A model generated the notes under the pieces. That model had not been told where the DNA came from. It did not search any database and saw only the letters and a list, made by a program, of their open reading frames with translations. Position numbers and translations under genes: made by a program. Source: Undibacterium piscinae (GTDB lineage Bacteria > Pseudomonadota > Gammaproteobacteria > Burkholderiales > Burkholderiaceae_D). Taken from it: a DNA stretch of 64,000 bases. Location: positions 2,108,001 to 2,172,000 of the forward strand of contig CP051152.1 of NCBI GenBank assembly GCA_003970805.2, in the 5' to 3' direction. Shown here piece after piece: positions 10,395 to 20,508 of the stretch (position 1 is the stretch's first letter; every line of letters starts with the position of its first letter).

Positions 10395-11014
10395 GCCAGC
10401 ATCTCCTCAATCTTTGCCAATGCCAGCTTGGTGATCAACACTTTCTTGTAAAATACCAAAGAAACTGGATCAGCATAACGCGGCTCAACAACCAAAACGT
10501 TAACCAAGTTACGCGCTGCCAACATCAGGTTTTCATTGAATTCTTCAGTGATAACCAGAACTGAATCAAGACAACCCATTGCTTTCAACTTCTCAGACAA
10601 TAATTTTGTCTTAGGAGCTTCAACAACCAAGCTATCAACCACGCACAAACGACCTTCACGAGCCAACTGAGAAAGGATCGAGCACATACCGGCGCGATAC
10701 ATCTTCTTGTTAACTTTGTGTGAGAAATTCTCGTCAGGAGAATTAGGGAATGCACGTCCGCCGCCGCGCCACAGTGGCGAGGAAGACATACCAGCACGCG
10801 CGCGACCAGTACCTTTTTGACGCCAAGGCTTCTTGGTTGTGTGATGAACTTCATCACGACCCAATTGCTTGCGATTTGCACTACGGGCATTTGCCTGGAA
10901 TGCAACAACGACTTGATGAATCAAGGCTTCGTTGTAATCACGAGCAAAAATAGTGTCCGCTGCAGCAACGTTAGAGCCAGATTGACCCTCTGCATTTAGG
11001 AGCTTCAGTTCCAT
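10391..11014 (-). CDS. rplD: 50S ribosomal protein L4
   Basis: L4, 207 residues. Starts [20 protein letters not shown]; conserved [20 protein letters not shown] is the loop reaching into the exit tunnel. In E. coli L4 represses its own operon through the S10 leader; here rplD is separated from rpsJ by a terminator, so control may differ. Followed by rplW with a 4-base overlap. Confidence 0.98.
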   Translation of the reverse strand: MELKLLNAEGQSGSNVAAADTIFARDYNEALIHQVVVAFQANARSANRKQLGRDEVHHTTKKPWRQKGTGRARAGMSSSPLWRGGGRAFPNSPDENFSHKVNKKMYRAGMCSILSQLAREGRLCVVDSLVVEAPKTKLLSEKLKAMGCLDSVLVITEEFNENLMLAARNLVNVLVVEPRYADPVSLVFYKKVLITKLALAKIEEMLA

Positions 11015-11017
11015 AGA

Positions 11018-11674
11018 TTAAGCTCCCTTCTTAGTTTTAACTTTAATAGCAGGCAAAACAATTACCTGACCATTTTTTGCACCCGGAATCGCACCCTTTA
11101 CCAGCAACAACTGACGCTCAGCATCAACGCGAGCGATTACCAGATTTTGCACAGTACGGTTAACGTCACCCAAGTGACCAGTCATACGCTTACCAGGAAA
11201 AACACGACCTGGATCTTGCGCCATACCGATAGAACCTGGAACGTTATGCGAACGCGAGTTACCATGAGTCGCACGACCAGAAGCGAAGTGATAACGTTTG
11301 ATAACGCCAGCATAACCCTTACCGATTGTAACGCCCTGCACGTCAACTTTCTGACCAACTTCGAACAAGCCAACTGGCACCACATCACCAGCCTTCAGTT
11401 CAGAAGCTTTAGCAGCATCCACACGGAATTCTTTTAACACTGTACCAGCTTCAACACCCGCTTTTGCAAGGTGACCGGCAGCCGCTTTTGTTACACGGGA
11501 TGCGCGGCGCTGACCGAAAGTTACCTGAACAGCGGAATAGCCATCTGTTTCAGGAGTTTTTATTTGTGTCACGCGGTTGTTTGATACATCTAATACTGTG
11601 ACTGGAATTGAATCACCATCATCAGTAAAAATACGCATCATACCAACCTTGCGACCTACTAGGCCCAAGCTCAT
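11018..11674 (-). CDS. rplC: 50S ribosomal protein L3
   Basis: L3, 218 residues from the ATG at 11674 ([20 protein letters not shown]). An ATG four codons upstream is less likely because GGAGA sits five bases before 11674. The long central loop [20 protein letters not shown] reaches the peptidyl-transferase centre. It is first in its transcription unit: a sigma-70-like promoter at 11770-11798 and a hairpin at 11688-11707 precede it. Confidence 0.97.
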   Translation of the reverse strand: MSLGLVGRKVGMMRIFTDDGDSIPVTVLDVSNNRVTQIKTPETDGYSAVQVTFGQRRASRVTKAAAGHLAKAGVEAGTVLKEFRVDAAKASELKAGDVVPVGLFEVGQKVDVQGVTIGKGYAGVIKRYHFASGRATHGNSRSHNVPGSIGMAQDPGRVFPGKRMTGHLGDVNRTVQNLVIARVDAERQLLLVKGAIPGAKNGQVIVLPAIKVKTKKGA

Positions 11675-11687
11675 TGTTTTCTCCATT

Positions 11688-11707
11688 CCCGCCTACGATT
11701 GGGCGGG
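11688..11707 (-). promoter_or_regulatory. Leader hairpin next to the rplC ribosome binding site
   Basis: CCCGCC (11688-11693) pairs with GGCGGG (11702-11707). It ends three bases before the GGAGA ribosome binding site of rplC. A role in translational control of the rplC operon is inference. Confidence 0.4.
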
Positions 11708-11769
11708 GCTGACGTTTAAAAGACTTAGACAAATAGACCAGCTAAGCCAATCTTTTATCTAAGCCTTCG

Positions 11770-11798
11770 ATTATAGCCCGCAAATTTTTTATTTACAA
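11770..11798 (-). promoter_or_regulatory. Sigma-70-like promoter for the rplC operon
   Basis: On the minus strand TTGTAA, a 17-base spacer and a perfect TATAAT (plus-strand 11770-11775). The spacer has an A-rich beginning. It lies about 95 bases before rplC and directly after the terminator that follows rpsJ, so the large ribosomal cluster can be transcribed independently of str. Confidence 0.75.
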
Positions 11799-11846
11799 CA
11801 CTATTTTATTTGGAAATGCGAAAAGTTGTGGTATGTCACATTCCCC

Positions 11847-11890
11847 AAAAAAGTTTGGAGACTTTTTGCCTAAACAAATAAGTCTCCAAA
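11847..11890 (-). terminator. Intrinsic terminator after rpsJ
   Basis: On the minus strand an 11-bp perfect stem (TTTGGAGACTT with AAGTCTCCAAA), a 15-base loop, then C and six T. It starts seven bases after the rpsJ stop. It should end, or partly end, transcription from rpsL-rpsG-fusA-tuf-rpsJ before rplC. Confidence 0.8.
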
Positions 11891-11897
11891 TTTCTTA

Positions 11898-12212
11898 TTA
11901 CTGCAATTTAATTTCTACATCAACACCAGCTGGCAGATCCAACTTCATCAGAGCATCAACTGTTTTATCAGTTGGGTCGATGATATCCATCAGACGTTGG
12001 TGAGTGCGAATTTCAAACTGATCGCGTGAAGTTTTATTGACGTGCGGCGAACGCAAAACGTCAAAACGCTGAATACGTGTTGGCAAAGGAACTGGCCCCT
12101 TAACAACTGCACCTGTGCGCTTAGCAGTTTCTACGATTTCCAAAGCTGATTGATCAATCAACTTGTAGTCAAAAGCTTTCAAACGGATACGGATTTTTTG
12201 ATTTGTAGACAT
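11898..12212 (-). CDS. rpsJ: 30S ribosomal protein S10
   Basis: S10, 104 residues from [20 protein letters not shown]; the open frame runs 12 codons further upstream but the family starts here. Contains [20 protein letters not shown] and DVEIKL at the end. S10 is also NusE, part of antitermination complexes. It follows tuf and is cut off from rplC by a terminator, so it belongs to the str-side transcript. Confidence 0.97.
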   Translation of the reverse strand: MSTNQKIRIRLKAFDYKLIDQSALEIVETAKRTGAVVKGPVPLPTRIQRFDVLRSPHVNKTSRDQFEIRTHQRLMDIIDPTDKTVDALMKLDLPAGVDVEIKLQ

Positions 12213-12318
12213 AATATTTCCTATAAAGAGCGAGCCACAGACAGCCAAGAAAGACTATCTGCGGCATATTTTTTAAACAAAGAACGAAACTACCTATTAC
12301 TTATTGCAATAGAATCAA

Positions 12319-13515
12319 TTAACCAGCAATGATTTTAGCAGCAACAACACCAGCACCAACAGTACGACCACCTTCACGAATCGCGAAACGGAGACCTTCT
12401 TCCATTGCGATCGGGTTGATCAACTTAACGGTAATGGAGACGTTATCGCCTGGCATAACCATTTCTTTGTCTTTTGGCAATTCGATCGAACCAGTTACGT
12501 CCGTTGTACGGAAGTAGAACTGTGGACGGTAGTTGTTAAAGAATGGAGTGTGACGACCACCTTCATCTTTAGACAAAACATAGATCTCGCCTGTGAAATG
12601 ATCATGCGGCTTGATTGTACCTGGCTTAGCCAAAACTTGACCGCGCTGAACGTCTTCACGCTTAGTACCGCGCAACAACACACCAACGTTATCACCTGCT
12701 TGACCTTGATCCAGCAATTTACGGAACATTTCAACACCAGTACATGTAGTTACTGCTGTATCAGTGATACCGATGATCTCCAGTGACTCACCAACCTTAA
12801 CAATACCACGCTCGATACGGCCAGTTACCACGGTACCGCGACCAGAGATCGAGAATACATCTTCTACTGGCAACAAGAATGCGCCGTCAACAGCACGTTC
12901 TGGCGTAGGGATGTATGTATCCAAAGCTTCAGCCAATTTCATGATTGCTTGCTCGCCCAATGGGCCAGTGTCGCCTTCCAATGCCAATTTTGCAGAACCT
13001 TGAATGATAGGCAAGTCATCGCCTGGGAATTCGTATTTAGACAACAACTCACGAACTTCCATTTCAACCAATTCCAACAATTCAGCGTCATCAACCATGT
13101 CGCACTTGTTCAGGAACACGATGATGTATGGAACGCCAACTTGACGAGCCAACAGGATGTGCTCACGAGTTTGCGGCATAGGACCGTCAGCTGCGGAACA
13201 AACCAAGATAGCGCCGTCCATCTGAGCAGCACCAGTAATCATGTTTTTAACATAATCAGCATGGCCTGGGCAATCAACGTGAGCGTAGTGACGTGTTTCT
13301 GTTTCGTATTCTACGTGAGCGGTATTAATAGTAATACCACGTGCTTTTTCTTCCGGTGCCGCATCGATTTGATCGTAAGCCTTAGCTTCGCCACCAAATT
13401 TCTTCGACAATACTGTAGCGATCGCTGCAGTCAATGTTGTTTTACCGTGATCGACGTGACCAATTGTGCCGACGTTAACGTGCGGCTTGGTGCGTTCAAA
13501 CTTACCTTTTGCCAT
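12319..13515 (-). CDS. tuf: Elongation factor Tu
   Basis: EF-Tu, 398 residues, GTPase that delivers aminoacyl-tRNA. P-loop [10 protein letters not shown], switch region [31 protein letters not shown] and the C-terminal domains ending in [13 protein letters not shown] are intact. It lies between fusA and rpsJ. A second tuf copy is common in this order but would be outside the window. Confidence 0.98.
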   Translation of the reverse strand: MAKGKFERTKPHVNVGTIGHVDHGKTTLTAAIATVLSKKFGGEAKAYDQIDAAPEEKARGITINTAHVEYETETRHYAHVDCPGHADYVKNMITGAAQMDGAILVCSAADGPMPQTREHILLARQVGVPYIIVFLNKCDMVDDAELLELVEMEVRELLSKYEFPGDDLPIIQGSAKLALEGDTGPLGEQAIMKLAEALDTYIPTPERAVDGAFLLPVEDVFSISGRGTVVTGRIERGIVKVGESLEIIGITDTAVTTCTGVEMFRKLLDQGQAGDNVGVLLRGTKREDVQRGQVLAKPGTIKPHDHFTGEIYVLSKDEGGRHTPFFNNYRPQFYFRTTDVTGSIELPKDKEMVMPGDNVSITVKLINPIAMEEGLRFAIREGGRTVGAGVVAAKIIAG

Positions 13516-13550
13516 TTTATTCTTCCTTCAAAAAGAACGATTAGAGTATA

Positions 13551-13575
13551 GGCCCACCCTTTATGAGGGTGGGCC
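13551..13575 (-). other. 10-bp perfect hairpin between fusA and tuf
   Basis: GGCCCACCCT, five-base loop, AGGGTGGGCC. It lies 11 bases after the fusA stop and 35 bases before the tuf start. No run of T follows on the minus strand, so it is more likely an RNA processing or stability element than a full terminator. Confidence 0.55.
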
Positions 13576-13586
13576 TTCCGATTTTA

Positions 13587-15692
13587 TTACTTAGTTTTTG
13601 CAGTAACGATTGCGTCAATAACATTCTTTGGCGCTTCAGCGTAGTGCTTAAATTCCATCGTGTAAGTCGCACGACCTTGCGTTGCAGAACGCAAAGAAGT
13701 GGAATAACCAAACATTTCGGACAAAGGCACTTCAGCCTTAATGATTTTACCGCCACCACCAGGAATCTCATCCATACCTTGAACCATACCGCGACGTGAG
13801 GACAAATCACCCATCACTGTACCGGCGTAGTCTTCTGGAGTTTCAACTTCCACAGCCATCATAGGCTCGAGGATAACTGGGCTAGCTTTACGGCAACCAT
13901 CTTTAAACGCCATCGAACCCGCCATACGGAATGCGTTTTCGTTGGAATCGACGTCATGGTAAGAACCGAAGAACAATGTCACTTTAACGTCAACTACTGG
14001 GTAACCAGCCAACACACCAGAAGCCAAAGTCTCAATAACACCCTTCTCTACCGCAGGAATGTATTCACGCGGAACTGTACCACCCTTGATAGCATCGATG
14101 AATTCAAAACCTTTACCTGGTTCTTGCGGTTCAATTTTCAGAACAACGTGACCATACTGACCGCGACCACCAGACTGCTTAACGAATTTACCTTCGATCT
14201 CTTCGCAAGTCTTGCGAATAGTTTCACGGTATGCAACTTGTGGCTTACCAACTGTCGCCTCAACGCCGAATTCACGACGCATACGATCAACGATAATTTC
14301 CAGATGCAACTCACCCATACCGCCGATGATAGTCTGACCTGATTCTTCATCAGTCTTCACGCGGAAAGAAGGATCTTCTTGCGCCAGACGATTCAACGCC
14401 AAGCCCATTTTTTCCTGATCAGCTTTAGTTTTTGGCTCAACCGCCTGAGAGATAACTGGCTCAGGGAAAACCATACGCTCAAGAGTGATAATGGATGAAG
14501 GATCGCACAGTGTCTCACCGGTTGTCGCATCTTTCAAACCAACAGCAGCGGCGATATCACCAGCGTGAACTTCTTTAATTTCTTCACGTTGATTTGCATG
14601 CATCTGCAGAATACGACCAAGACGCTCTTTCTTGTTCTTATTCGGGTTATACACTGTATCACCCGACTTCACAGTACCAGAGTAAACACGGAAGAAAATC
14701 AACTGACCAACGAACGGATCAGTCATGATCTTAAATGCCAAGGCAGAGAATTTCTCAGTATCTTCAGCTTTACGCGTAATTGGCTGATCATCTTCATCCA
14801 TACCTGTCACTGGCGGAATATCCACTGGTGATGGCAAGTATTCAATGACTGCATCCAACATGGCTTGTACACCCTTGTTTTTAAACGCAGTACCGCACAA
14901 CATAGGAACGATTTCAGCCGCAATGGTACGGGCACGGATCGCAACCTTAATTTCTGCCTCAGACAAATCACCTTCTTCAAGGTACTTGTTCATCAACTCT
15001 TCGCTAGATTCAGCTGCCGCATCGAGCATCTTCTCACGCCATTCTTGAGCCGAAGCTGCGAGCTCAGCAGGAATATCGCGATAGTCAAACTTCATCCCCT
15101 GGGATGCATCATCCCAGTAGATAGCTTTCATCTTAACCAGATCGACCACACCCAGGAAATTCTCTTCTGCACCGATAGGGATTTGCATCAGAATTGGGTT
15201 TGCCTTCAGGCGAGTACGCATTTGCTCGTACACCTTGAAGAAATTCGCACCAGTACGATCCATTTTATTGACGAAAGCCAAACGTGGAACCTTGTACTTA
15301 TTTGCCTGACGCCATACGGTCTCAGACTGAGGTTGAACACCACCTACCGCGCAGTAAACCATGCATGCGCCATCCAAAACGCGCATGGAACGCTCAACTT
15401 CAATAGTGAAGTCAACGTGGCCTGGGGTATCAATAATATTGATGTGATGCTCAGGGAAATTGTTCGCCATGCCTTTCCAGAAGCATGTGGTCGCAGCGGA
15501 AGTGATAGTAATACCACGCTCCTGCTCTTGCTCCATCCAGTCCATGGTAGCCGCGCCATCATGCACTTCACCGATTTTATGATTTACACCGGTGTAGAAC
15601 AATACACGTTCAGTTGTAGTTGTTTTACCAGCATCAATGTGAGCTGAAATACCGATGTTGCGGTAGCGCTCAATGGGGGTCTTACGTGCCAT
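13587..15692 (-). CDS. fusA: Elongation factor G
   Basis: EF-G, 701 residues, GTPase driving translocation and, with RRF, ribosome recycling. P-loop [44 protein letters not shown], the domain IV/V parts [16 protein letters not shown] and [20 protein letters not shown] are all visible. Second translation factor in the str operon, followed by tuf. Confidence 0.98.
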   Translation of the reverse strand: MARKTPIERYRNIGISAHIDAGKTTTTERVLFYTGVNHKIGEVHDGAATMDWMEQEQERGITITSAATTCFWKGMANNFPEHHINIIDTPGHVDFTIEVERSMRVLDGACMVYCAVGGVQPQSETVWRQANKYKVPRLAFVNKMDRTGANFFKVYEQMRTRLKANPILMQIPIGAEENFLGVVDLVKMKAIYWDDASQGMKFDYRDIPAELAASAQEWREKMLDAAAESSEELMNKYLEEGDLSEAEIKVAIRARTIAAEIVPMLCGTAFKNKGVQAMLDAVIEYLPSPVDIPPVTGMDEDDQPITRKAEDTEKFSALAFKIMTDPFVGQLIFFRVYSGTVKSGDTVYNPNKNKKERLGRILQMHANQREEIKEVHAGDIAAAVGLKDATTGETLCDPSSIITLERMVFPEPVISQAVEPKTKADQEKMGLALNRLAQEDPSFRVKTDEESGQTIIGGMGELHLEIIVDRMRREFGVEATVGKPQVAYRETIRKTCEEIEGKFVKQSGGRGQYGHVVLKIEPQEPGKGFEFIDAIKGGTVPREYIPAVEKGVIETLASGVLAGYPVVDVKVTLFFGSYHDVDSNENAFRMAGSMAFKDGCRKASPVILEPMMAVEVETPEDYAGTVMGDLSSRRGMVQGMDEIPGGGGKIIKAEVPLSEMFGYSTSLRSATQGRATYTMEFKHYAEAPKNVIDAIVTAKTK

Positions 15693-15721
15693 AGCTAATC
15701 CTAAATCTTTTAATGGACAAA

Positions 15722-15756
15722 ACCGAGCGCAATTTCATATGAAAATCGCGCCCGGT
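15722..15756 (-). other. 15-bp hairpin between rpsG and fusA, followed by four T
   Basis: A 15-bp stem with three G-T wobbles and a five-base loop, followed on the minus strand by TTTTG. It lies 66 bases after rpsG. It may act as a partial terminator (attenuator) within str, lowering or balancing fusA and tuf transcription; this is inference from structure. Confidence 0.5.
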
Positions 15757-15821
15757 CTGATTCAAAGTACTCACCGAAACCATTGCATTAAAAAACACAC
15801 AATAGCCTCTCACTGTTGCTA

Positions 15822-16292
15822 TTAGAAGCGGAAGTGGGAGAAGGCTTTGTTGGCTTCTGCCATACGATGCACTTCATCACGCTTCTTCATTGCGCCGCCG
15901 CGGCCTTCTGCGGCTTCCATCAACTCGCCACCCAAACGTTGCGGCATGGATTTTTCGCTGCGCTTGTTAGCTGCTTCACGCAACCAACGCATAGACAAAG
16001 CCAAACGACGAACTGGACGAACTTCAACTGGAACCTGGTAGTTAGCACCACCAACACGGCGAGATTTAACCTCAACCATAGGCTTAGCGTTACTGATCGC
16101 AGCTGCGAACACTTCCAAAGGATCCTTACCGGATTTTTGCTGGATGTGATCAAACGCACCGTAGATGATACCTTCAGCAACAGACTTCTTGCCGGACAAC
16201 ATCAATACGTTAACAAACTTAGAAACTTCAACATTACCGAATTTTGGATCCGGTAGTATGTCCCGTTTCGGGACTTCACGACGACGTGGCAT
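15822..16292 (-). CDS. rpsG: 30S ribosomal protein S7
   Basis: S7, 156 residues from [20 protein letters not shown]; five upstream codons in frame are not part of the family. Contains [20 protein letters not shown] and ends in KAFSHFRF. Nucleates assembly of the small-subunit head. Second gene of str. Confidence 0.97.
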   Translation of the reverse strand: MPRRREVPKRDILPDPKFGNVEVSKFVNVLMLSGKKSVAEGIIYGAFDHIQQKSGKDPLEVFAAAISNAKPMVEVKSRRVGGANYQVPVEVRPVRRLALSMRWLREAANKRSEKSMPQRLGGELMEAAEGRGGAMKKRDEVHRMAEANKAFSHFRF

Positions 16293-16440
16293 TTCAATTC
16301 CTTTCAATCTTCAGTTGAGCGGGCCGATAACAAATTTATCGACGCTCGCGGCAAACCATCATAGTTAGCCACTTACTCGGTCAAATTCCGACCGACACTT
16401 TCTGAATCATTAAGATTACAGAGGTTAAATTACAAGCTGA

Positions 16441-16824
16441 TTACTTCTTAACAGCTTTAGCGCGCTTCGTACCATACTTGGAACGAGATTGCTTACGGTC
16501 TTTAACACCTTGAGTATCCAAAGCGCCACGAACCATATGGTAACGTACACCCGGCAAATCTTTTACACGACCACCGCGCAGCAAAACTACGCTATGTTCT
16601 TGCAAGTTATGGCCTTCACCGCCGATATACGAAATAACTTCGAAACCATTGGTCAGACGTACTTTGGCAACTTTACGCAAAGCCGAGTTAGGCTTCTTTG
16701 GAGTTGTCGTATAAACGCGGGTACATACGCCACGTTTTTGCGGGCTGTTTTCCAGCGCCGGCGATTTGCTTTTCACACGTACAGAAACACGTGGTTGGCG
16801 AATCAGTTGATTGATGGTTGGCAT
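16441..16824 (-). CDS. rpsL: 30S ribosomal protein S12
   Basis: S12, 127 residues from [20 protein letters not shown]. Decoding-site protein. The two loops in which streptomycin resistance arises, [13 protein letters not shown] and [16 protein letters not shown], keep the usual Lys residues, so no resistance substitution is seen. First gene of the str operon. The open frame upstream of 16824 is not part of the family. Confidence 0.97.
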   Translation of the reverse strand: MPTINQLIRQPRVSVRVKSKSPALENSPQKRGVCTRVYTTTPKKPNSALRKVAKVRLTNGFEVISYIGGEGHNLQEHSVVLLRGGRVKDLPGVRYHMVRGALDTQGVKDRKQSRSKYGTKRAKAVKK

Positions 16825-17328
16825 CGTTTTTAATCCAACAAAATACAACGTTAAACACAAACCCGGAAACGGTTGCCCGGGGACATAAATCTATATTTGC
16901 CATCAGCTTGCGCCAACAGCGTCCCGACAATACACATTCAAACCAACGATATTTAAAAAACAATACGCAGACAAGAACCATATAAAATCGAGAACTCGCG
17001 AGTTTACACCTATAAATCCGCGAGAGTCAACAAAAATAGAAGGACAACGACCATCCTATATAGAACCTCAGCGCAAATAAACATGGATTCGCAACGGACA
17101 GATTTATAAGTCTAGGAAGAAATTCTGTATTTTTCAAGCAATCAGCGAGCATTCTCCACACTGCCCCGCGGCCTCGGCCATCGCTATATTTTTTGGCAAT
17201 ATCCGGCGAGGGAAGCGGCTAGCATCATTCCCTATAGAATGATTTATTCTGAATTCAATCAAAATCATTTACATTATTGCGCTTAAGCATCACGCTTTTA
17301 ATGCCCGCCCCTCATCACCTTTTCAGCT
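16825..17328. other. Intergenic region between divergent rpsL and the 17329 gene
   Basis: Holds the rpsL promoter (17001-17030). On the minus strand a 5-bp GC stem (CCCGG with CCGGG, 16862-16881) followed by a T-rich stretch lies in the rpsL leader. No gene is visible. rpoB/rpoC, often upstream of rpsL, are not here. Confidence 0.6.
17001..17030 (-). promoter_or_regulatory. Sigma-70-like promoter for the str operon
   Basis: On the minus strand TTGACT, an 18-base spacer and TAAACT, followed by the GC-rich CGCGAG discriminator typical of growth-rate-controlled promoters. It lies about 180 bases before rpsL. Confidence 0.6.
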
Positions 17329-19191
17329 ATGCCACCCAAGTTACACCAACTTCTTTATATAGTTATCAGCTACCTGCTGATTTCCTCCATAGCGATCATT
17401 TCGCTGGCACTAGGCTCACCGGTAGATCAGTTGACACAACTGATTGCCTATCAGGCACTTAGCTGGCTAGGCTTATGGGCTCTGCTAAAAAGCCCGCGCT
17501 GGTTGCATATTCTGCTATTGCCGGCCTTTCTTGCCGTGCCGATAGAGATCTATCTACGCGTATATTTCAATCAAGGCATATCCACTCACCATCTTGGGAT
17601 CATTGCGGAAACCAGCCCGAAAGAGGCCATAGAATTTTTAGGCCATAAGATTTGGCTACTGCTAGTAGTCATGCTGGGCATGTTCGGGTGGTGGCTAAGC
17701 ATACTCCGCACTTGTCGTCAAAGCTCGGCACTAGACTGGGCGCACTGGTCACGCTGGCCGACCGTCATGATTTTTTTAACTGGAATTGGCATCTGGGGAT
17801 ATGGCGAACAAGTTGGCGTCGCAGGCAGCGCCAGCAAGTCTTCGTCTGCTACGCTGATAGCGGCAAACTCAACATCTCAACTAAAACCAAGCTCATGGGC
17901 TAGCGGCATCAGCCGTTCCATGGGCATCAGCAAGGAACTCGAGTCCTTATTGCAAGCACTTCCCTTGCTACCACAATGGGCAAATATTCCTTACGATGAC
18001 AAAATTTTCGTGCGAAGTTGGCCGTTCGGCCTGATATTACGCGGCGCAGACTTCTGGTCTGAACGTAACTACCTTGCCAGACTATCGGAAAAAAGCCGCG
18101 AATTTACATTTCATGCGCGTCAGACACCTGCCACCCCGGCACCGCAAACCATAGTCGTCGTGATCGGTGAATCTTCACGCTATGACCGCTGGGGCATCAA
18201 CGGCTATCAGCGTGACACTACGCCACTACTTAAACTCGAAAGCAATCTGGTCAGCTTTAGCGATGTCACCACCGCTGTCGCAGCGACGCGCTTATCAGTA
18301 CCGGTCATCGTCTCGCGTAAGCCAGCGGCACAAAGCCTGAAAGCCGGCTTTTCGGAGAAATCGTTTATCAGCGCGTTCAGGGAGGCAGGCTTCAAAACCT
18401 ATTGGCTCTCAAACCAGATGAGTTTTGGCGAATTCGACACGCCTACCTCGGTATTCGCGAAAGAGGCAGATGTCACTCAATTTTTAAATCTGGGAGGCTT
18501 CACCAACGCGTCCAATTATGATCAGGTCTTATTTGAGCCTATGCAAAACGCCATGCTCAATCCGGCACCGAAGAAACTGATCGTGCTGCATTCGCTGGGC
18601 AATCACTGGAATTACAGTCATCGCCACCCCAAAGAATACGATAAGTGGCAACCCTCGCTGTTTGGCGTCAGCAATCCAGCCTATACCGACCTTAAAAATA
18701 AGCAGGCGCTCAATAATAGCTACGATAATTCGATTCTTTACACCGATTGGTTTTTATCCCAACTAATCAGCCGCCTAAAGGATAGTGAGCAAATCAGCAG
18801 TTTGCTGTATGTATCCGATCATGGGCAGACCTTATATGACGGCAATTGCAAACTGGCATTTCATGGCCACAATACGCAATACGAATTCCATATCCCGGTC
18901 TTCATGTGGTTTTCAGATCGCTACCAGACGCAGCACCCGGACAAAATTTCGCAACTACATCAGCACAAGGATGCAAAGTTATCGACCGAGAATATTTTCC
19001 ACTCACTACTCGATATGGCGGACATTCGCTACCCCGATGAGAAGCTGGAACGGAGCTTCCTCAGTTCCAGACTCAAGGCGCATACACGCTATGTCGACAG
19101 CTATGGCTGGAGCAATTACGACAACTCTACGTTCAAAGGCGATTGCCGCGAAGTGATGGACAAAAAAACCCCGATAAGCCAGGAAAAATAA
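17329..19191 (+). CDS. Phosphoethanolamine-transferase-like inner-membrane protein (sulfatase fold)
   Basis: 620 residues. The N-terminal ~150 residues contain about five membrane helices; the rest is a periplasmic alkaline-phosphatase/sulfatase-type domain. Metal and catalytic motifs seen are VVVIGESSRYDRWGINGY (about residue 280), TTAVAATRLSVPV with the likely Thr nucleophile, LYVSDHGQTLYDG (about 497) and FHGHNTQYEFHIP (about 511). This fits the EptA/CptA/OpgE family, which transfers phosphoethanolamine to lipid A, core sugar or glucans; the exact acceptor cannot be told. Stands alone, divergent from the str operon. Confidence 0.85.
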   Translation: MPPKLHQLLYIVISYLLISSIAIISLALGSPVDQLTQLIAYQALSWLGLWALLKSPRWLHILLLPAFLAVPIEIYLRVYFNQGISTHHLGIIAETSPKEAIEFLGHKIWLLLVVMLGMFGWWLSILRTCRQSSALDWAHWSRWPTVMIFLTGIGIWGYGEQVGVAGSASKSSSATLIAANSTSQLKPSSWASGISRSMGISKELESLLQALPLLPQWANIPYDDKIFVRSWPFGLILRGADFWSERNYLARLSEKSREFTFHARQTPATPAPQTIVVVIGESSRYDRWGINGYQRDTTPLLKLESNLVSFSDVTTAVAATRLSVPVIVSRKPAAQSLKAGFSEKSFISAFREAGFKTYWLSNQMSFGEFDTPTSVFAKEADVTQFLNLGGFTNASNYDQVLFEPMQNAMLNPAPKKLIVLHSLGNHWNYSHRHPKEYDKWQPSLFGVSNPAYTDLKNKQALNNSYDNSILYTDWFLSQLISRLKDSEQISSLLYVSDHGQTLYDGNCKLAFHGHNTQYEFHIPVFMWFSDRYQTQHPDKISQLHQHKDAKLSTENIFHSLLDMADIRYPDEKLERSFLSSRLKAHTRYVDSYGWSNYDNSTFKGDCREVMDKKTPISQEK

Positions 19192-19205
19192 GCGATGCCT
19201 GCAAC

Positions 19206-19260
19206 GCCCTATCCATGCGCCTGGTGGCGGCATCTGCCCTGCGGGGCACATGGATAGGGC
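19206..19260. repeat. Palindromic repeat, copy 1
   Basis: 12-bp perfect stem (GCCCTATCCATG with its complement at 19249-19260) and a 31-base loop, just after the 17329 gene. A 23-base piece (19212-19234) recurs at 37623-37645 with one mismatch, so this looks like a dispersed palindromic element; it may also act as a terminator. Confidence 0.55.
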
Positions 19261-19383
19261 GCTCTGGCAGGATATACATTTGCAAATTATTAATCGATCA
19301 AATTAATGCATAAGCGGCTAACGATGCGCTCCCTATAGCCTGGTTTCGTTGATAGATATGCATATCTACCTTACACTGGCGGC

Positions 19384-20508
19384 ATGTTTAGAGAGAAACC
19401 GCCCACATTGACGCTCATCGAGCATGATCCGGCCAGCGCCCACGTCGCGGGAGCTTGGTTGGTGCACATGCTATCGCCTAAGCCTGTGATGAACGCATTA
19501 AGTTTGCAGCTACAGAAAGCGGCGACCGAAGCTGAACTCATCTGGGATCTGACCCAGGTAAGCGCGCTAGACCATATCGGTGCTCAGATGCTGTGGCGCG
19601 CCTGGGGCAAGCAGCGTCCGGCCCAGTTGATTCTGCTGCCGGCACAGGAAGGACTATTTGAGCGCCTCGAGCAAGTTAGTCAGCTCGCAATTCCTATCCC
19701 CCCCAAACCCAGACTGACCCGTATCATGCAACTGGGAACAGTGATGCTGGGGTTTCTTGAGCATCTGCTGAGTTTCTCCGTCTTGCTAGGACAATTGATT
19801 TTAGATCTGGGTCGATTTATCCGTCATCCGCTCACAGGTCCGTGGAAAGAATTGTCTGCCAACCTATTTCGCACCGGTTTTCAGGCACTGGGAATTACCG
19901 CCCTGGTAGGCATGCTGATCGGTGTCGTGCTCTCTTATCTTTCGGCGCAGCAGTTGGTCACTTTCGGCGGCGACCTGTTCATCGTCAACATTTTGGGGAT
20001 GAGCATAGTGCGCGAGCTTGGTCCTATGCTGGCCGCGATCCTGATCGCAGGTCGCTCAGGGTCGGCGATTACCGCACAACTGGGGGTCATGCGCGTGACT
20101 GAAGAACTCGATGCGATGCGCGTCATGGGAATCCCGCAAGGCTATCGCCTGATCATGCCCAAGGTACTGGCTCTGGCAATCGCCATGCCGCTGATCGTGA
20201 TCTGGACTGATGTGATGGCCTTAATCGGTGGCATGATAGCCGCACAGGCAAGGCTGGGCATGTCACCCGGTTTTTTCATTCATAAATTGCCCGAAGCGGT
20301 GTCACTAGCCAATTACTGGATAGGACTGGGTAAAGGCGTGGTATTTGGCATCCTCATTGCGCTGGTAGCATGCCACTTTGGCTTGCGCATCAAACCGAAT
20401 ACCGAGAGCTTAGGCCAAGGCACCACTAGTTCCGTGGTCATTTCGATTACCGTGGTAATTATTGCCGACGCGATCTTCGCGATAGTTTTTAGTAAGATAG
20501 GTTATTGA
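19384..20508 (+). CDS. Mla-type ABC transporter permease with N-terminal STAS domain
   Basis: 374 residues. Residues 1-115 resemble a STAS domain (WDLTQVSALDHIGAQMLW), the role played by separate MlaB in E. coli. The rest is an MlaE/YrbE permease with about five helices and the conserved NILGMSIVRELGPMLAAIL and AGRSGSAITAQLGVMRVTEE. Such permeases move phospholipids between inner and outer membrane with an MCE protein. Its stop overlaps the ATPase start (TGATG). MlaE-like function is inferred from family and operon. Confidence 0.9.
   Translation: MFREKPPTLTLIEHDPASAHVAGAWLVHMLSPKPVMNALSLQLQKAATEAELIWDLTQVSALDHIGAQMLWRAWGKQRPAQLILLPAQEGLFERLEQVSQLAIPIPPKPRLTRIMQLGTVMLGFLEHLLSFSVLLGQLILDLGRFIRHPLTGPWKELSANLFRTGFQALGITALVGMLIGVVLSYLSAQQLVTFGGDLFIVNILGMSIVRELGPMLAAILIAGRSGSAITAQLGVMRVTEELDAMRVMGIPQGYRLIMPKVLALAIAMPLIVIWTDVMALIGGMIAAQARLGMSPGFFIHKLPEAVSLANYWIGLGKGVVFGILIALVACHFGLRIKPNTESLGQGTTSSVVISITVVIIADAIFAIVFSKIGY

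Noticed and set aside
14865..15647. 260-codon plus-strand open frame inside fusA
   Set aside because: Antisense shadow of a highly conserved gene; composition of the translation is not protein-like.
16441..16824. Streptomycin-resistance form of S12
   Set aside because: The Lys residues in both resistance loops are the normal ones.
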